A stretch of DNA of 64,000 nucleotides, from contig JADJDJ010000005.1 in NCBI GenBank assembly GCA_016702745.1, positions 124,001 to 188,000 on the forward strand, in the 5' to 3' direction. The position numbers were made by a program, and so were the translations under genes. Source of the stretch: Chitinophagaceae bacterium (GTDB taxonomy: Bacteria > Bacteroidota > Bacteroidia > Chitinophagales > Chitinophagaceae). Shown one piece after another: positions 53,131-61,431 of this stretch. Position 1 is the first letter of the stretch. Each line of letters begins with the position of its first letter. The notes below the pieces were generated by a model. That model had not been told where the DNA came from. It saw nothing but the letters and a program-made list of their open reading frames with translations, and searched no databases.

Positions 53131-53496
53131 TTAATACTGGTTAGTACTTAACATTACCAGTGTACAGGCTTCTAAGGTCTTGATGCCTTTTTGCCGGGCC
53201 ATTTCTTCAAGTTCGGGGTTTTCTGTTCCGGGATTAAAGATGATCCGCTTCGGGGCAAGCGACAGGATATAATCATAGTATTCCTGCTGGTGAGATGGAT
53301 TGAGATATAGGGTTACCGTGTCAATTTCTTTTTCCTGCACAGGTTGAACAGTAACCGGCACATCAGCCACCTGGGTATGTTTACGTCCAATCGCTACTAC
53401 CGGATGACCATGGCTCCTCAGTCGCTGAATCGCGAGGTAACTATAACGGGAAGGATTATCGGAAGCACCGAGTACCAGGGTCTTTTTGGGAATCAT
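53131..53496 (-). CDS. CoA-binding domain protein (YccU-like)
   Basis: 121 residues, a stand-alone CoA-binding (Rossmann) domain: TLVLGASDNPSRYSYLAI (about 6-23) with the GASxxPxR nucleotide motif, a VVAIGRKHTQV strand, and RIIFNPGTENPELEEMARQKG (about 84-104) followed by a closing ACTLVML. Similar proteins of E. coli and Bacteroidota bind CoA; their physiological role is unknown. It is the last gene of a four-gene cluster read from 54863. Confidence 0.88.
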   Translation of the reverse strand: MIPKKTLVLGASDNPSRYSYLAIQRLRSHGHPVVAIGRKHTQVADVPVTVQPVQEKEIDTVTLYLNPSHQQEYYDYILSLAPKRIIFNPGTENPELEEMARQKGIKTLEACTLVMLSTNQY

Positions 53497-53520
53497 GCTG
53501 TAAAACTAGGGAATCGAAAT

Positions 53521-53913
53521 TTATTTAAGGTGGATGAACTCCCTGTGCTGAATTTGCACATATTCCCGGTAGCCAATCATAAAATACCAGATAGCCAGCA
53601 CGGGCCCGGCAAAAAGCATGGCAAATAAATAAAGGAAGATCAGGGGTAATTCCAGCATAGCCAGAACATAAAGTACTGAACCTGTAATGAAAATCCACAA
53701 CAGACAGGTGCCATAATTTTTTCTTTCTGTTTTATTTCGCCATGACAGATTAAAGAACTCATGAAACAGAAAACTCAGCAACTGCCATCCTCCAAGAAAT
53801 AAATACCAGTAAATCAGCTGGCCTGAATCCTCCCTGACCAGACTGGAAATAATAAAATAAAGGGTGATCAGCACCTGTACCAGGTTATCGGCTATTTTAA
53901 GGGGCTTTGTCAT
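53521..53913 (-). CDS. Four-helix hypothetical membrane protein
   Basis: 130 residues with about four hydrophobic helices (LVQVLITLYFIISSLV; LIYWYLFLGGWQLLSFLFH; YGTCLLWIFITGSVLYVLAML; LIFLYLFAMLFAGPVLAIWYF). No known signature. It resembles the upstream 125-residue membrane protein in size and layout and may be a distant paralogue. The position downstream of a GbsR-type regulator suggests a regulated membrane function. The ATG start is close to an A/T-rich upstream region with no clear ribosome-binding site. Confidence 0.65.
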   Translation of the reverse strand: MTKPLKIADNLVQVLITLYFIISSLVREDSGQLIYWYLFLGGWQLLSFLFHEFFNLSWRNKTERKNYGTCLLWIFITGSVLYVLAMLELPLIFLYLFAMLFAGPVLAIWYFMIGYREYVQIQHREFIHLK

Positions 53914-53976
53914 ATATTATATTTTCAGAAAATAATGAAAGTGTCAGGTTTTAAAAAAACCGGCGAACCGGTTGTA

Positions 53977-54354
53977 TTAACTGCCCATTTTTTTCCATTC
54001 CAATCCTGTAATCAGGGTGTACAATAAAGCCATGATAGCGGCTGGAACCAGGGATTGTATGATAATACCCAATCCACTCATGTCATATTTATCTTCACCC
54101 GGTTTCACCATACCATATATCATGATGACCAGTACCAGTCCTGTACCGATCAGGTGCCAGCGGCGCAGGGGACTTTTCCATCCTGCCGGGCCATAAAGTC
54201 CATTCACCAGCAAACTGATTAATTGCAGTCCGGCCAGGACCAGTAATCCAATTGAAATCACGGCGCCCCTCTCATCTGCTGCGATCAGACCCATCAGGAT
54301 CGCCAGAATGGCGGCCAGTTGACCAAAAAAATCAAATGTTTTGTACTGATACAT
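53977..54354 (-). CDS. Four-helix hypothetical membrane protein
   Basis: 125 residues with four hydrophobic segments (FFGQLAAILAILMGLI; AVISIGLLVLAGLQLISLL; LIGTGLVLVIMIYG; IIIQSLVPAAIMALLYTLIT). Family not recognised. It starts 2 bp after the stop of the GbsR-type regulator gene, so the two are an operon. With the similar gene at 53521 it probably forms a membrane pair under that regulator's control. Confidence 0.7.
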   Translation of the reverse strand: MYQYKTFDFFGQLAAILAILMGLIAADERGAVISIGLLVLAGLQLISLLVNGLYGPAGWKSPLRRWHLIGTGLVLVIMIYGMVKPGEDKYDMSGLGIIIQSLVPAAIMALLYTLITGLEWKKMGS

Positions 54355-54356
54355 GA

Positions 54357-54863
54357 TTACTTGAATATTTTAATCAGGGAACCGACAAACCAGCTTTCTT
54401 CAGCACGGATCATCCGGTCCAGGGTTTTATCTGCCTGTCTGCCCAGCTTACGGATACTGCTCACGGTATCCACAAAGGTCTTTACATGTTTATCTTTTTT
54501 ATCCCCTTCCACATTCTCCAGCTTATCGAGCAATTGCAACATGGGCTCCAGCTCCCTTTTCTTTCTTTCTTTCACGATTTGGGTGACCACTTTCCAGATA
54601 TCTTTTTCGGCGGTAAAAAACTCTTTTCTTTCTCCGGATAACAGGACCCGGTCCACCAGTCCCCAGTTAATCAATTCACGGATATTCATATTGGTATTTC
54701 CCCGGCTGATATTCAGCTCTTCCATGATATCGTCCTGTGTCATGGGGTCAGGACTAACGAGTAACAACGCATGAATCTGGGCCATGGTGCGGTTGATACC
54801 CCAATGGGTTCCAAAAGCACCCCAGTTGCTGATGAATTGCTGTTTGGCTTCGGTGAGTTTCAT
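54357..54863 (-). CDS. GbsR/MarR-family transcriptional regulator
   Basis: 168 residues. The N-terminal winged helix-turn-helix is recognisable: MAQIHALLLVSPDPMTQDDI, then a recognition helix in LNISRGNTNMNIRELINWGL and a wing (LLSGERKEFFTA). A long C-terminal helix (LEPMLQLLDKLENVEGDKK) would dimerise. This is the GbsR subgroup, repressors of glycine-betaine or ion-related genes in Bacillus; in Bacteroidota the targets are unknown. The most likely target is its own operon with two membrane proteins. Heptamer arrays lie upstream. Confidence 0.85.
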   Translation of the reverse strand: MKLTEAKQQFISNWGAFGTHWGINRTMAQIHALLLVSPDPMTQDDIMEELNISRGNTNMNIRELINWGLVDRVLLSGERKEFFTAEKDIWKVVTQIVKERKKRELEPMLQLLDKLENVEGDKKDKHVKTFVDTVSSIRKLGRQADKTLDRMIRAEESWFVGSLIKIFK

Positions 54864-54923
54864 GATACAAAGCTACAAACTTGTTTCCGAATTTTCAAAA
54901 TATACTGAAAGATAGAGAGGGAG

Positions 54924-54958
54924 GTCGTTAGTCGATAGTCATGAGTCGAGAGTCGGGC
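54924..54958. repeat. Degenerate heptamer array (GTCGNNA-like)
   Basis: Five words: GTCGTTA, GTCGATA, GTCATGA, GTCGAGA, GTCGGGC. Same family as at 16131 and 61333. Confidence 0.85.
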
Positions 54959-55024
54959 AATAGGGGGCGTTGGAGTAAATGTTGAACCCGGCAGCTGGTA
55001 TTTAGCGGCGCTGATAACCTGAAA

Positions 55025-55101
55025 ATTGAACATTGATCATTGAACACTTTGATGGCAAAGTAGAAATGCTCAATGCTCAACTATCAATATTCAAGGCTTC
55101 T
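55025..55101. repeat. Degenerate heptamer array, eleven units
   Basis: Eleven contiguous words: ATTGAAC, ATTGATC, ATTGAAC, ACTTTGA, TGGCAAA, GTAGAAA, TGCTCAA, TGCTCAA, CTATCAA, TATTCAA, GGCTTCT. The 7-nt period holds although the base content drifts along the array. Confidence 0.8.
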
Positions 55102-55132
55102 AAGAATCGTGGTTGAGGCCTGGATCTTTATA

Positions 55133-56677
55133 CTATTTCTTAGGCGGGGTCTTTACTTCCTCGGCCTTCACCTCCACTGCAGCCTCTTCTTCTTTTTTCT
55201 TTCCCAGATAAGTAGGAAGATCCATTCCGGCCATATCAAAAATATCTTTCAGCGGGGGAACCGATTTGTATAAGCCACTCATGAAATTAGCGGTGGAGCC
55301 CTTTCCATCGGCATTTTGTCCGCCATCCCAAACAGTTACTTTGTCGATCTTGATATTCCGGATAGCGTCGGCCTGCAGTTTAACCAGTTCAGGTAATTTA
55401 TCGGCGATCATCAGTAACACAGCATCCTTTGGATTATTGCCGGCAGACTTCACGATCCGCTCCAGACCTTCTGCCTGTTTGGTCAGCATTTCAAACATAC
55501 CCCTTGCTTCTGCTTCCAGTTTGGCATAAATCGCATCTGCTTCACCCTTTGCTCTTTCTCTTAACTGTTCGGCCGCGGCCTGGGCTTCAATAATCAGTTT
55601 TTGTTTCTGAATATCGGCCGCTACCACGATGCTCGCGTTTTGGGTGGCGCGATCTCTTTCGGCCCTGGCTTCTTCCGCCATTTTTTCTGCGAGATAGGCT
55701 TCTTCCAATGCTTTTGCTGCCTGTACTTTTTCGGCCGCCATCGCTTTTTTCAGGGCCTCGGCTTCTCTTTCCCTTCTGGCTGCATCTGAATTAGCGATTT
55801 CAATTTTAGACAGGTTCTCACCCTGTACGGCAATGGCATTGGCCTCCGCCATTTTTACACGGGTATCTCTTTCTGCTTCGGCTTTACCGATATTTTCATC
55901 CCGGTTGGCACCGGCGATCTGAATTTCTTTTTCCTTCATGGCAAATGCCACCTGGGTATCTCTTTGCCTTTGTGTTTCGGCGACCTTGATATCCCGGTCC
56001 ATATTCGCAGTGGCTTTACCAATTTCCCCGGTACGCTCCTGTTCTGCTACCCGGATCTTGGCTTCATTAATTGCTTTAGCGGCCGCTTCCTTACCCAGGG
56101 CATCAATATAACCGCTTTCATCTTTAATATCGGTTACGTTTACGTTGATCATCTTCAATCCGATCTTATTCAACTCGGCTTCCACATTAGAGGCAATATT
56201 GGCCAGGAATTTATCCCGGTTATTATTGATCTCTTCAATATCCATCATCGCAACCACCAGTCGCATTTGACCTAGGATGATATCCTTGGCCAGATCATGG
56301 ATCTGCGGACGCTGCATCCCCAATAATCTTTCCGCCGCATTCTGCATCACGGCCGGTTCGGTGGAAACACCCACCGTATAACGGGAAGGAACATCCACGC
56401 GGATATTCTGCTTACTCAGGGCACTGGTCAGGTTTACCTCAATAGAGATCGGCGTCAGATCAAGAAAAGAATAATCCTGAATGATGGGCCAGATAAAGGC
56501 GGCACCCCCATGAATACATTTAGCAGTATGGACCCCTTCTGCGCCACGGCCCACTTTACCATACACGACCAGGATGCGGTCTGAAGGACAACGTTTGTAC
56601 CGGCGGAACATCGAATACACGAGGATGAAAAAAAACAGGATCGATGCCGCGACGACAATCAGGAGATTCTCTGCCAT
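55133..56677 (-). CDS. Flotillin-family membrane protein
   Basis: 514 residues with one N-terminal membrane helix (LLIVVAASILFFFILVYSMF), a SPFH (band 7) domain (about 30-200, RILVVYGKVGRGAEGVHTAK start) and a long alanine/glutamate-rich coiled coil (about 205-400, AKIRVAEQERTGEIGKA, KAMAAEKVQAAKALEEAYLA). The C-terminus has Pro/Lys. Flotillins organise membrane microdomains. It is encoded 23 bp downstream of an NfeD-like gene on the same strand, the common YuaF-FloT layout. Confidence 0.92.
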   Translation of the reverse strand: MAENLLIVVAASILFFFILVYSMFRRYKRCPSDRILVVYGKVGRGAEGVHTAKCIHGGAAFIWPIIQDYSFLDLTPISIEVNLTSALSKQNIRVDVPSRYTVGVSTEPAVMQNAAERLLGMQRPQIHDLAKDIILGQMRLVVAMMDIEEINNNRDKFLANIASNVEAELNKIGLKMINVNVTDIKDESGYIDALGKEAAAKAINEAKIRVAEQERTGEIGKATANMDRDIKVAETQRQRDTQVAFAMKEKEIQIAGANRDENIGKAEAERDTRVKMAEANAIAVQGENLSKIEIANSDAARREREAEALKKAMAAEKVQAAKALEEAYLAEKMAEEARAERDRATQNASIVVAADIQKQKLIIEAQAAAEQLRERAKGEADAIYAKLEAEARGMFEMLTKQAEGLERIVKSAGNNPKDAVLLMIADKLPELVKLQADAIRNIKIDKVTVWDGGQNADGKGSTANFMSGLYKSVPPLKDIFDMAGMDLPTYLGKKKEEEAAVEVKAEEVKTPPKK

Positions 56678-56700
56678 AAACAGTCAGTTATGATTTTTAA

Positions 56701-57294
56701 TTATTGAAGCTGTGTTGAAACGAGCAGGATACTTTCATTCATCACATCCGTTACTTTTACCAGTTTACCGGTTGGGATTGGTTGCATATCATCCGTCATA
56801 GCCTGCAACTCATGCAGCGACCCCTGCACTTTTACATGTACTTTGCCAAAACCTTCTCTGGAGGCAGGAATGAGCAGATAGGTTTCTGCAATCAGCCCAA
56901 TCGCATTTTTTGTCTGGAGTGTACCGCTTTGTTTTAAACGGTTCATGCTCTTAAAAAGAATGGCCATGATCACTACCACTATTGATCCGGCCAATACGGC
57001 GAGGCCAATAGATACCCCCTGATTCAATCCTCCCTTTAAACAGGCAATTCCCGTCCAGCCAAAAATGGTAAAAAAAGCAATCAGGTTTTTGATCGTAAAA
57101 AACTGGTGTCCGGTTCCATCGTCACCGGAAATGGAAGCATCGGCATCGCCGCCGGCCTCAGCACCATCTCCCCCTATAAAGGAAAGCAGGGTCTGTACCA
57201 GGAAGAGCAGGGAAAAGAGCAGGGCAATGGCCCAGAAAATTTTTTCAATGGAGGCTAATGATTGCCACCAGGTGGAGATGCCGGCAATATCCAT
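56701..57294 (-). CDS. NfeD-like membrane protein (YuaF type), flotillin partner
   Basis: 197 residues with membrane helices at about 17-40 (IFWAIALLFSLLFLVQTLL), ~67-85 and ~90-115, and a C-terminal soluble OB-fold (KNAIGLIAETYLLIPASREG; KLVKVTDVMNESILLV). This is the short NfeD-like form without the ClpP-like protease domain. Such proteins co-occur with flotillins and probably assist microdomain assembly. The loop after helix 1 is Gly/Asp-rich (GGDGAEAGGDADASISGDDG). Co-transcribed with the flotillin gene. Confidence 0.88.
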   Translation of the reverse strand: MDIAGISTWWQSLASIEKIFWAIALLFSLLFLVQTLLSFIGGDGAEAGGDADASISGDDGTGHQFFTIKNLIAFFTIFGWTGIACLKGGLNQGVSIGLAVLAGSIVVVIMAILFKSMNRLKQSGTLQTKNAIGLIAETYLLIPASREGFGKVHVKVQGSLHELQAMTDDMQPIPTGKLVKVTDVMNESILLVSTQLQ

Positions 57295-57394
57295 ACGCGC
57301 ATTAAATTAGGTACCGAATATAAGCATTCCACGGAGAAATGATGACCGTTACCAGTTGAAATTTATGGAGAACTAACCCACTATTGGCTGATAC

Positions 57395-57619
57395 TTACAA
57401 ATGTGTTTTCTGGGTATTTTTTCCTGAACCTATCATCAGCAATAGTTTTTTGGTAAGATATAATACGGCAGCTATTGATATGCAGACCAGTCCGGCTTTA
57501 AGAAAAAGAGAATGTATTTCGCCATCCAGCAATTTAAGTAGTCCCGTAAAGGTGAGACAGCTGATTCCTGTAATCAGCAGGATGCTGATGACTGACAGTT
57601 TTTCGTCTTGGAAATCCAT
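57395..57619 (-). CDS. Small two-helix membrane protein
   Basis: 74 residues with two hydrophobic segments (VISILLITGISCLTFTGLL and LVCISIAAVLYLTKKLLLMIG). No family is recognised. It sits 100 bp upstream of the NfeD-like gene on the same strand. No specific motif supports a function, and it could be incidental, although the balanced hairpin of membrane helices looks protein-like. Confidence 0.45.
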   Translation of the reverse strand: MDFQDEKLSVISILLITGISCLTFTGLLKLLDGEIHSLFLKAGLVCISIAAVLYLTKKLLLMIGSGKNTQKTHL

Positions 57620-57749
57620 AGGATTTTTTTTAAAATTCCGTTTTTTTATAATAACTGCCTGATCCTTAAGGATTCATTTTTGAAAAATAGGCAGATTCAC
57701 CTAAGCCGGACTATGTAAAAAACCATCAATAATGTTGCCAGACGGGGGA

Positions 57750-57790
57750 TAAAATAAAAAAAGCCGCCGGGAAAGGCAGCTTTTTTTATC
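57750..57790 (-). terminator. Terminator downstream of the PDH E2 gene
   Basis: AAAGCCGCC and GGCAGCTTT form a stem with one mismatch over a short GGGAAA loop, bounded by A runs on one side and T runs on the other. On the minus strand it gives GCTTTTTTTATTTTATC after the stem. Confidence 0.7.
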
Positions 57791-57807
57791 TGGTATCGTA
57801 TAACTAC

Positions 57808-59475
57808 TTATAAAAGCATGGTAATCGGTTGTTCCAGGAATTTCTTTACAGATTGTAAGAAGGCGGCACCTGTAGCTCCATCCACACTGCGGTGATCACA
57901 ACTAAGGGTCAGCATCATTACATTACTCACCGCGAAGCCGTCGCCTTTCTTCACTACAATTTCCCGGATCCGGCCAACAGCCAGAATACAACTATCGGGC
58001 GGATTGATAATGGCAGTGAACTCTTCAATATCCATCATACCCAGATTGGATATGGTGAATGTATTGCCGCTGAATTCATTCGGCTGTAATTTTTTATTCT
58101 TTGCTTTACCAGCCAGTTCCTTGCTTTCCGCAGCAATCTGTGGCAATGTTTTCTGATCAGCAAAACGCACTACCGGAACAATAAGGCCATCTTCAATAGC
58201 CACGGCAATACCAATATGTACATGGTGATGTCTTCTGATCTTATCTCCCATCCAGGAAGCATTCACAGCAGGATGCTGACGAAGCGCCATCGCTACTGCT
58301 TTTACCACCAGGTCATTGAAACTGATTTTAACCGGACTGGATTCATTCAACTGGGCCCTTGCCGTCATGGCATTGTCCATATTGATTTCCATCTTCAGAT
58401 AGAAATGGGGGGCCGTGAATTTACTTTCTGCCAGTCGCTTGGCAATTACATTCCTTATTTGTGAATTTGGAATATCGGTATAGCCTTCCTGTCCTGCAAT
58501 GGGTGTAAATACCGGTACGCTTGCCTTTGTTTCAGGGGCAGGAGCAACAGCAACAGCACTTACTGCTGAAGTTGCAGCAGCAGGCTGGTAATGATCAATA
58601 TCGGCTTTGATAATTCTGCCACCATCGCCGCTGCCGGTTATATGGCTGATATCAATTCCTTTTTCTTTCGCGAGTTTTTTCGCCAACGGAGAAGCTTTCA
58701 CCCTTCCGTTACTGGCAGCAGCCTGTTCTGCAGTAGCCGCAACTGTGGTTGCAGCAGCCGTTTCAACAGTTGGTTTTTTCTCAGTGGCAATTGCTGCCGG
58801 AGCTGAACCACCTGCTTTAACAGCGGCAACAACAGCTTCCACATCCACTTTGCCTTTCTCCCCAATAATACAGAGCAGGGCATTCACAGGTATTTTTTCA
58901 CCTTTTTCTGCGCCGATATAGAGGAGGGTACCATTTTTATAGCTTTCCAGCTCCATGGTTGCTTTATCTGTTTCTATTTCAGCCAGCACTTCTCCTTTCT
59001 TTACAGCATCACCCACTTTTTTATGCCAGGCGGCGATCACCCCGGCTTCCATGGTATCACTGAGCCTTGGCATCAGTACCACTTCTTCCATATCTGCGGG
59101 GGAAATTGTTTTGGCTGCTGCTGCTTCAGTCTTTGCTGCTACATTCTTTGTTGCTTCAGGTGCGGGAGCGGTTGCAGCCGTTGGGGCAGTGGCAGCTGCT
59201 GAGGCGGAACCGCTGATCAGACTGGAAATATCCTCACCGGGGGCACCAATGATAGCCAGCAAATCATTCACCTGCAGTTTACCTCCTTTGGCGCTACCGA
59301 TATGCAACAGAGTGCCATCTTTATAGCTTTCCAGCTCCATGGTGGCTTTGTCAGTTTCCACCTCAGCCAGTAATTCTCCTTTTTTAACGGGATCGCCCAC
59401 TTTTTTATGCCAGGCAGCAATCACTCCTTCGGTCATGGTGTCGCTGAGCCGGGGCATTAATATCACTTCGGCCAT
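57808..59475 (-). CDS. pdhC: Pyruvate dehydrogenase E2, dihydrolipoamide acetyltransferase
   Basis: 555 residues. Two N-terminal lipoyl domains carry the lipoylated Lys in ETDKATMELESY (K43 and about K170), separated by an Ala/Pro/Thr linker. A peripheral subunit-binding domain (KASPLAKKLAKEKGIDISHI, about 262-281) and a C-terminal catalytic domain with DHRSVDGATGA (His and Asp of the active site) follow. It transfers the acetyl group from lipoamide to CoA. E1 genes are not in the window, so the complex is encoded at more than one locus. The gene precedes a terminator at 57750. The alternative reading, 2-oxoglutarate or branched-chain E2, is less likely given two lipoyl domains. Confidence 0.9.
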   Translation of the reverse strand: MAEVILMPRLSDTMTEGVIAAWHKKVGDPVKKGELLAEVETDKATMELESYKDGTLLHIGSAKGGKLQVNDLLAIIGAPGEDISSLISGSASAAATAPTAATAPAPEATKNVAAKTEAAAAKTISPADMEEVVLMPRLSDTMEAGVIAAWHKKVGDAVKKGEVLAEIETDKATMELESYKNGTLLYIGAEKGEKIPVNALLCIIGEKGKVDVEAVVAAVKAGGSAPAAIATEKKPTVETAAATTVAATAEQAAASNGRVKASPLAKKLAKEKGIDISHITGSGDGGRIIKADIDHYQPAAATSAVSAVAVAPAPETKASVPVFTPIAGQEGYTDIPNSQIRNVIAKRLAESKFTAPHFYLKMEINMDNAMTARAQLNESSPVKISFNDLVVKAVAMALRQHPAVNASWMGDKIRRHHHVHIGIAVAIEDGLIVPVVRFADQKTLPQIAAESKELAGKAKNKKLQPNEFSGNTFTISNLGMMDIEEFTAIINPPDSCILAVGRIREIVVKKGDGFAVSNVMMLTLSCDHRSVDGATGAAFLQSVKKFLEQPITMLL

Positions 59476-59531
59476 TGCCTTTTCAATTTTGGCCGAAATT
59501 AAGGCAAAAAGGGGAATAGGTAAGGGGATGA

Positions 59532-61325
59532 TTAATAATCAAGATCCAAACGAAGCCTCTCTTTCAGTTCCCTGACCAACGGATATTCCTCCGCCATCTT
59601 CAGAAACTGCTCTTTTGATGTCATGGTAGTCTCAATAACCGGGCGATTCTCAGCCTTTTCTTCCACAATCACACTGAACTGAAGGAAACGGTTCTGCAGT
59701 TTTCCCTGCAGGTAGGCAAATAATTTGTTCCGGTCCTGCTCAATAAACTGCTTTTCGATATTATTAGCAGTTACGGCCTCAAAACTATTTTCATCCCTGA
59801 TCCGGAGCAAGGCCAGTTCAAAAGGCTGGGCCGCCGGGTTTTTTTCTTCTTTGAGCCGGAGGATATATTCAGCCCAGGCTTGTTTGAGTGCGTTTTCTTC
59901 CAACGGAATATGATCGCCATGTGTGCCGTTTTTTTCATTGCCCTGGTACTGCTTCCGGATTTTGTCAAGAGCTGATAATTTCCCCGTTGTTGGCCCTGTG
60001 CCGGCTTTTGCTACCGGGGCAGCGACCGGATTTTCTGCTGGTCTTGTTTCCTGTTTTTTACAGCAGGGGTTTCAATGATTAATCTGGCACCACCGGTACT
60101 GCCGGAGGTTTTCAACAGATTTTCTTTATCAGTTACAGGGCCGCTAAACAATTTGATGGGACTACTGCGAAATGCCAGCGCGGCATCAGTCATTTTTTTT
60201 TTAGCACCACCCTCGGTTGTCAGTTGAAGGGCCTGTTGCAGGTAACAAAGTTTGATCAGGGCCAGTTCCACATGCAGGCGTTTATTCCGGGCGCTTTTGT
60301 AGCTGATTTCTGCTTCGCTGAGAATATTCAGTCCGCTGACCAGCAGGGCAGCAGGAACTTTTTTGGCGGTTTCCAGATATTTCTCCCGGAAACTTTCCAC
60401 TACTTCCAGCAGAGCGGCAGCTTTACTGTCCTTGCATACCAGCAGGTTGCGGATGAATTCGGCAAAACCATTCAGTACCAGATCTCCTTCAAAACCTTTC
60501 CGGTTGATATCATCATATTGAAGCAATGCACCGGAAAGATCCTGCTGCAACATGCAATCCAGTAATTTAAAATAACAATCTGCATCCAGAATATTCAGGT
60601 GCTCCAGTGTATTGGCATAATTCAGTTCGCCATTGGTAAAACTCACAATCTTATCCAGGATACTCAGGGCATCCCGCATACAACCTTCACTTTTCTGCGC
60701 AATGATCTGCAGGGCCGCTTTTTCAGCTTTGATTTCTTCTTTTACACAGATTTCTTCCAGGTGCTGTACCGTATCGTTGGTAGTGATTCTTTTGAAATCA
60801 AAAATCTGGCAACGACTGAGGATAGTAGGAAGAATTTTGTGTTTTTCCGTAGTAGCCAGGATAAAGATGGCATAAGGTGGAGGGTTCTTCCAGTGTTTTC
60901 AGAAAAGCATTGAATGCGGATGAGCTGAGCATGTGTACCTCATATATCACATACACTTTATACTTACCGGTCTGCGGTACAAAACGTACCTGGTCCACCA
61001 GATCGCGGATATTATCCACCGAATTATTTGAAGCCGCATCCAGTTCAAAATAGTTCATGGATGCACTGTCGTTGAAAGAGGTACAGCTCTGACATTTATC
61101 GCAGGCTTCTCCTTCCTTGGTTTGATTTTCGCAATTGATGGTCTTGGCCAGGATCCTGGCACAGGTGGTTTTACCCACTCCTCTTGGTCCGCAGAACAAA
61201 AATGCATGGGCCAGTTGCTGGTGCCTGATGGCATTCTTCAGGGTGGTAGTGATATGTGATTGTCCTACGACAGTGTCAAAGGTCTGAGGTCTGTATTTAC
61301 GCGCCGAAACGATGAATTTGTCCAT
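59532..61325 (-). CDS. dnaX: DNA polymerase III subunit gamma/tau, frameshifted
   Basis: Clamp-loader subunit, about 597 residues. I start at the ATG 61325 (MDKFIVSARKYRPQTF). Walker A is FCGPRGVGKTTCAR, a zinc module CDKCQSC follows, and the sensor region is KVYVIYEVHML, where the Walker B Asp is Tyr (residue 128). Two homopolymer errors split it: GGG at 60882-60884 (one base too many; repair gives EEPPPYAIFILATTEKHKI) and T6 at 60054-60059 (one too few; repair gives VKKQETRPAENPVAAP). The third piece (59903-59532) is the C-terminal domain that contacts the polymerase. The gene must be functional in a living cell, so errors are likely. Confidence 0.9.
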
Positions 61326-61332
61326 GAGGTCA

Positions 61333-61367
61333 GTCAATAGTCTTTAGTCGATAGTCCTGAGTCGAAA
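61333..61367. repeat. Degenerate heptamer array upstream of dnaX
   Basis: Five words: GTCAATA, GTCTTTA, GTCGATA, GTCCTGA, GTCGAAA. It begins 8 bp before the dnaX start. Confidence 0.85.
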
Positions 61368-61403
61368 AAACAAAAATAAGTCTTTCTGGTCAGGGTAGTC
61401 GAA

Positions 61404-61431
61404 GGACTATCGACGAATGACCAAGGACTAA
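61404..61431. repeat. Degenerate heptamer array overlapping a stop codon
   Basis: Four words: GGACTAT, CGACGAA, TGACCAA, GGACTAA. CTA at 61428-61430 inside the last word is the TAG stop of the minus-strand gene that follows. Confidence 0.8.

Noticed and set aside
60798..60900. Programmed frameshift in dnaX making gamma from tau
   Set aside because: The break lies at a CCC run inside the ATPase domain rather than after it, there is no slippery A-rich heptamer with a stem-loop, and repair restores the normal protein.
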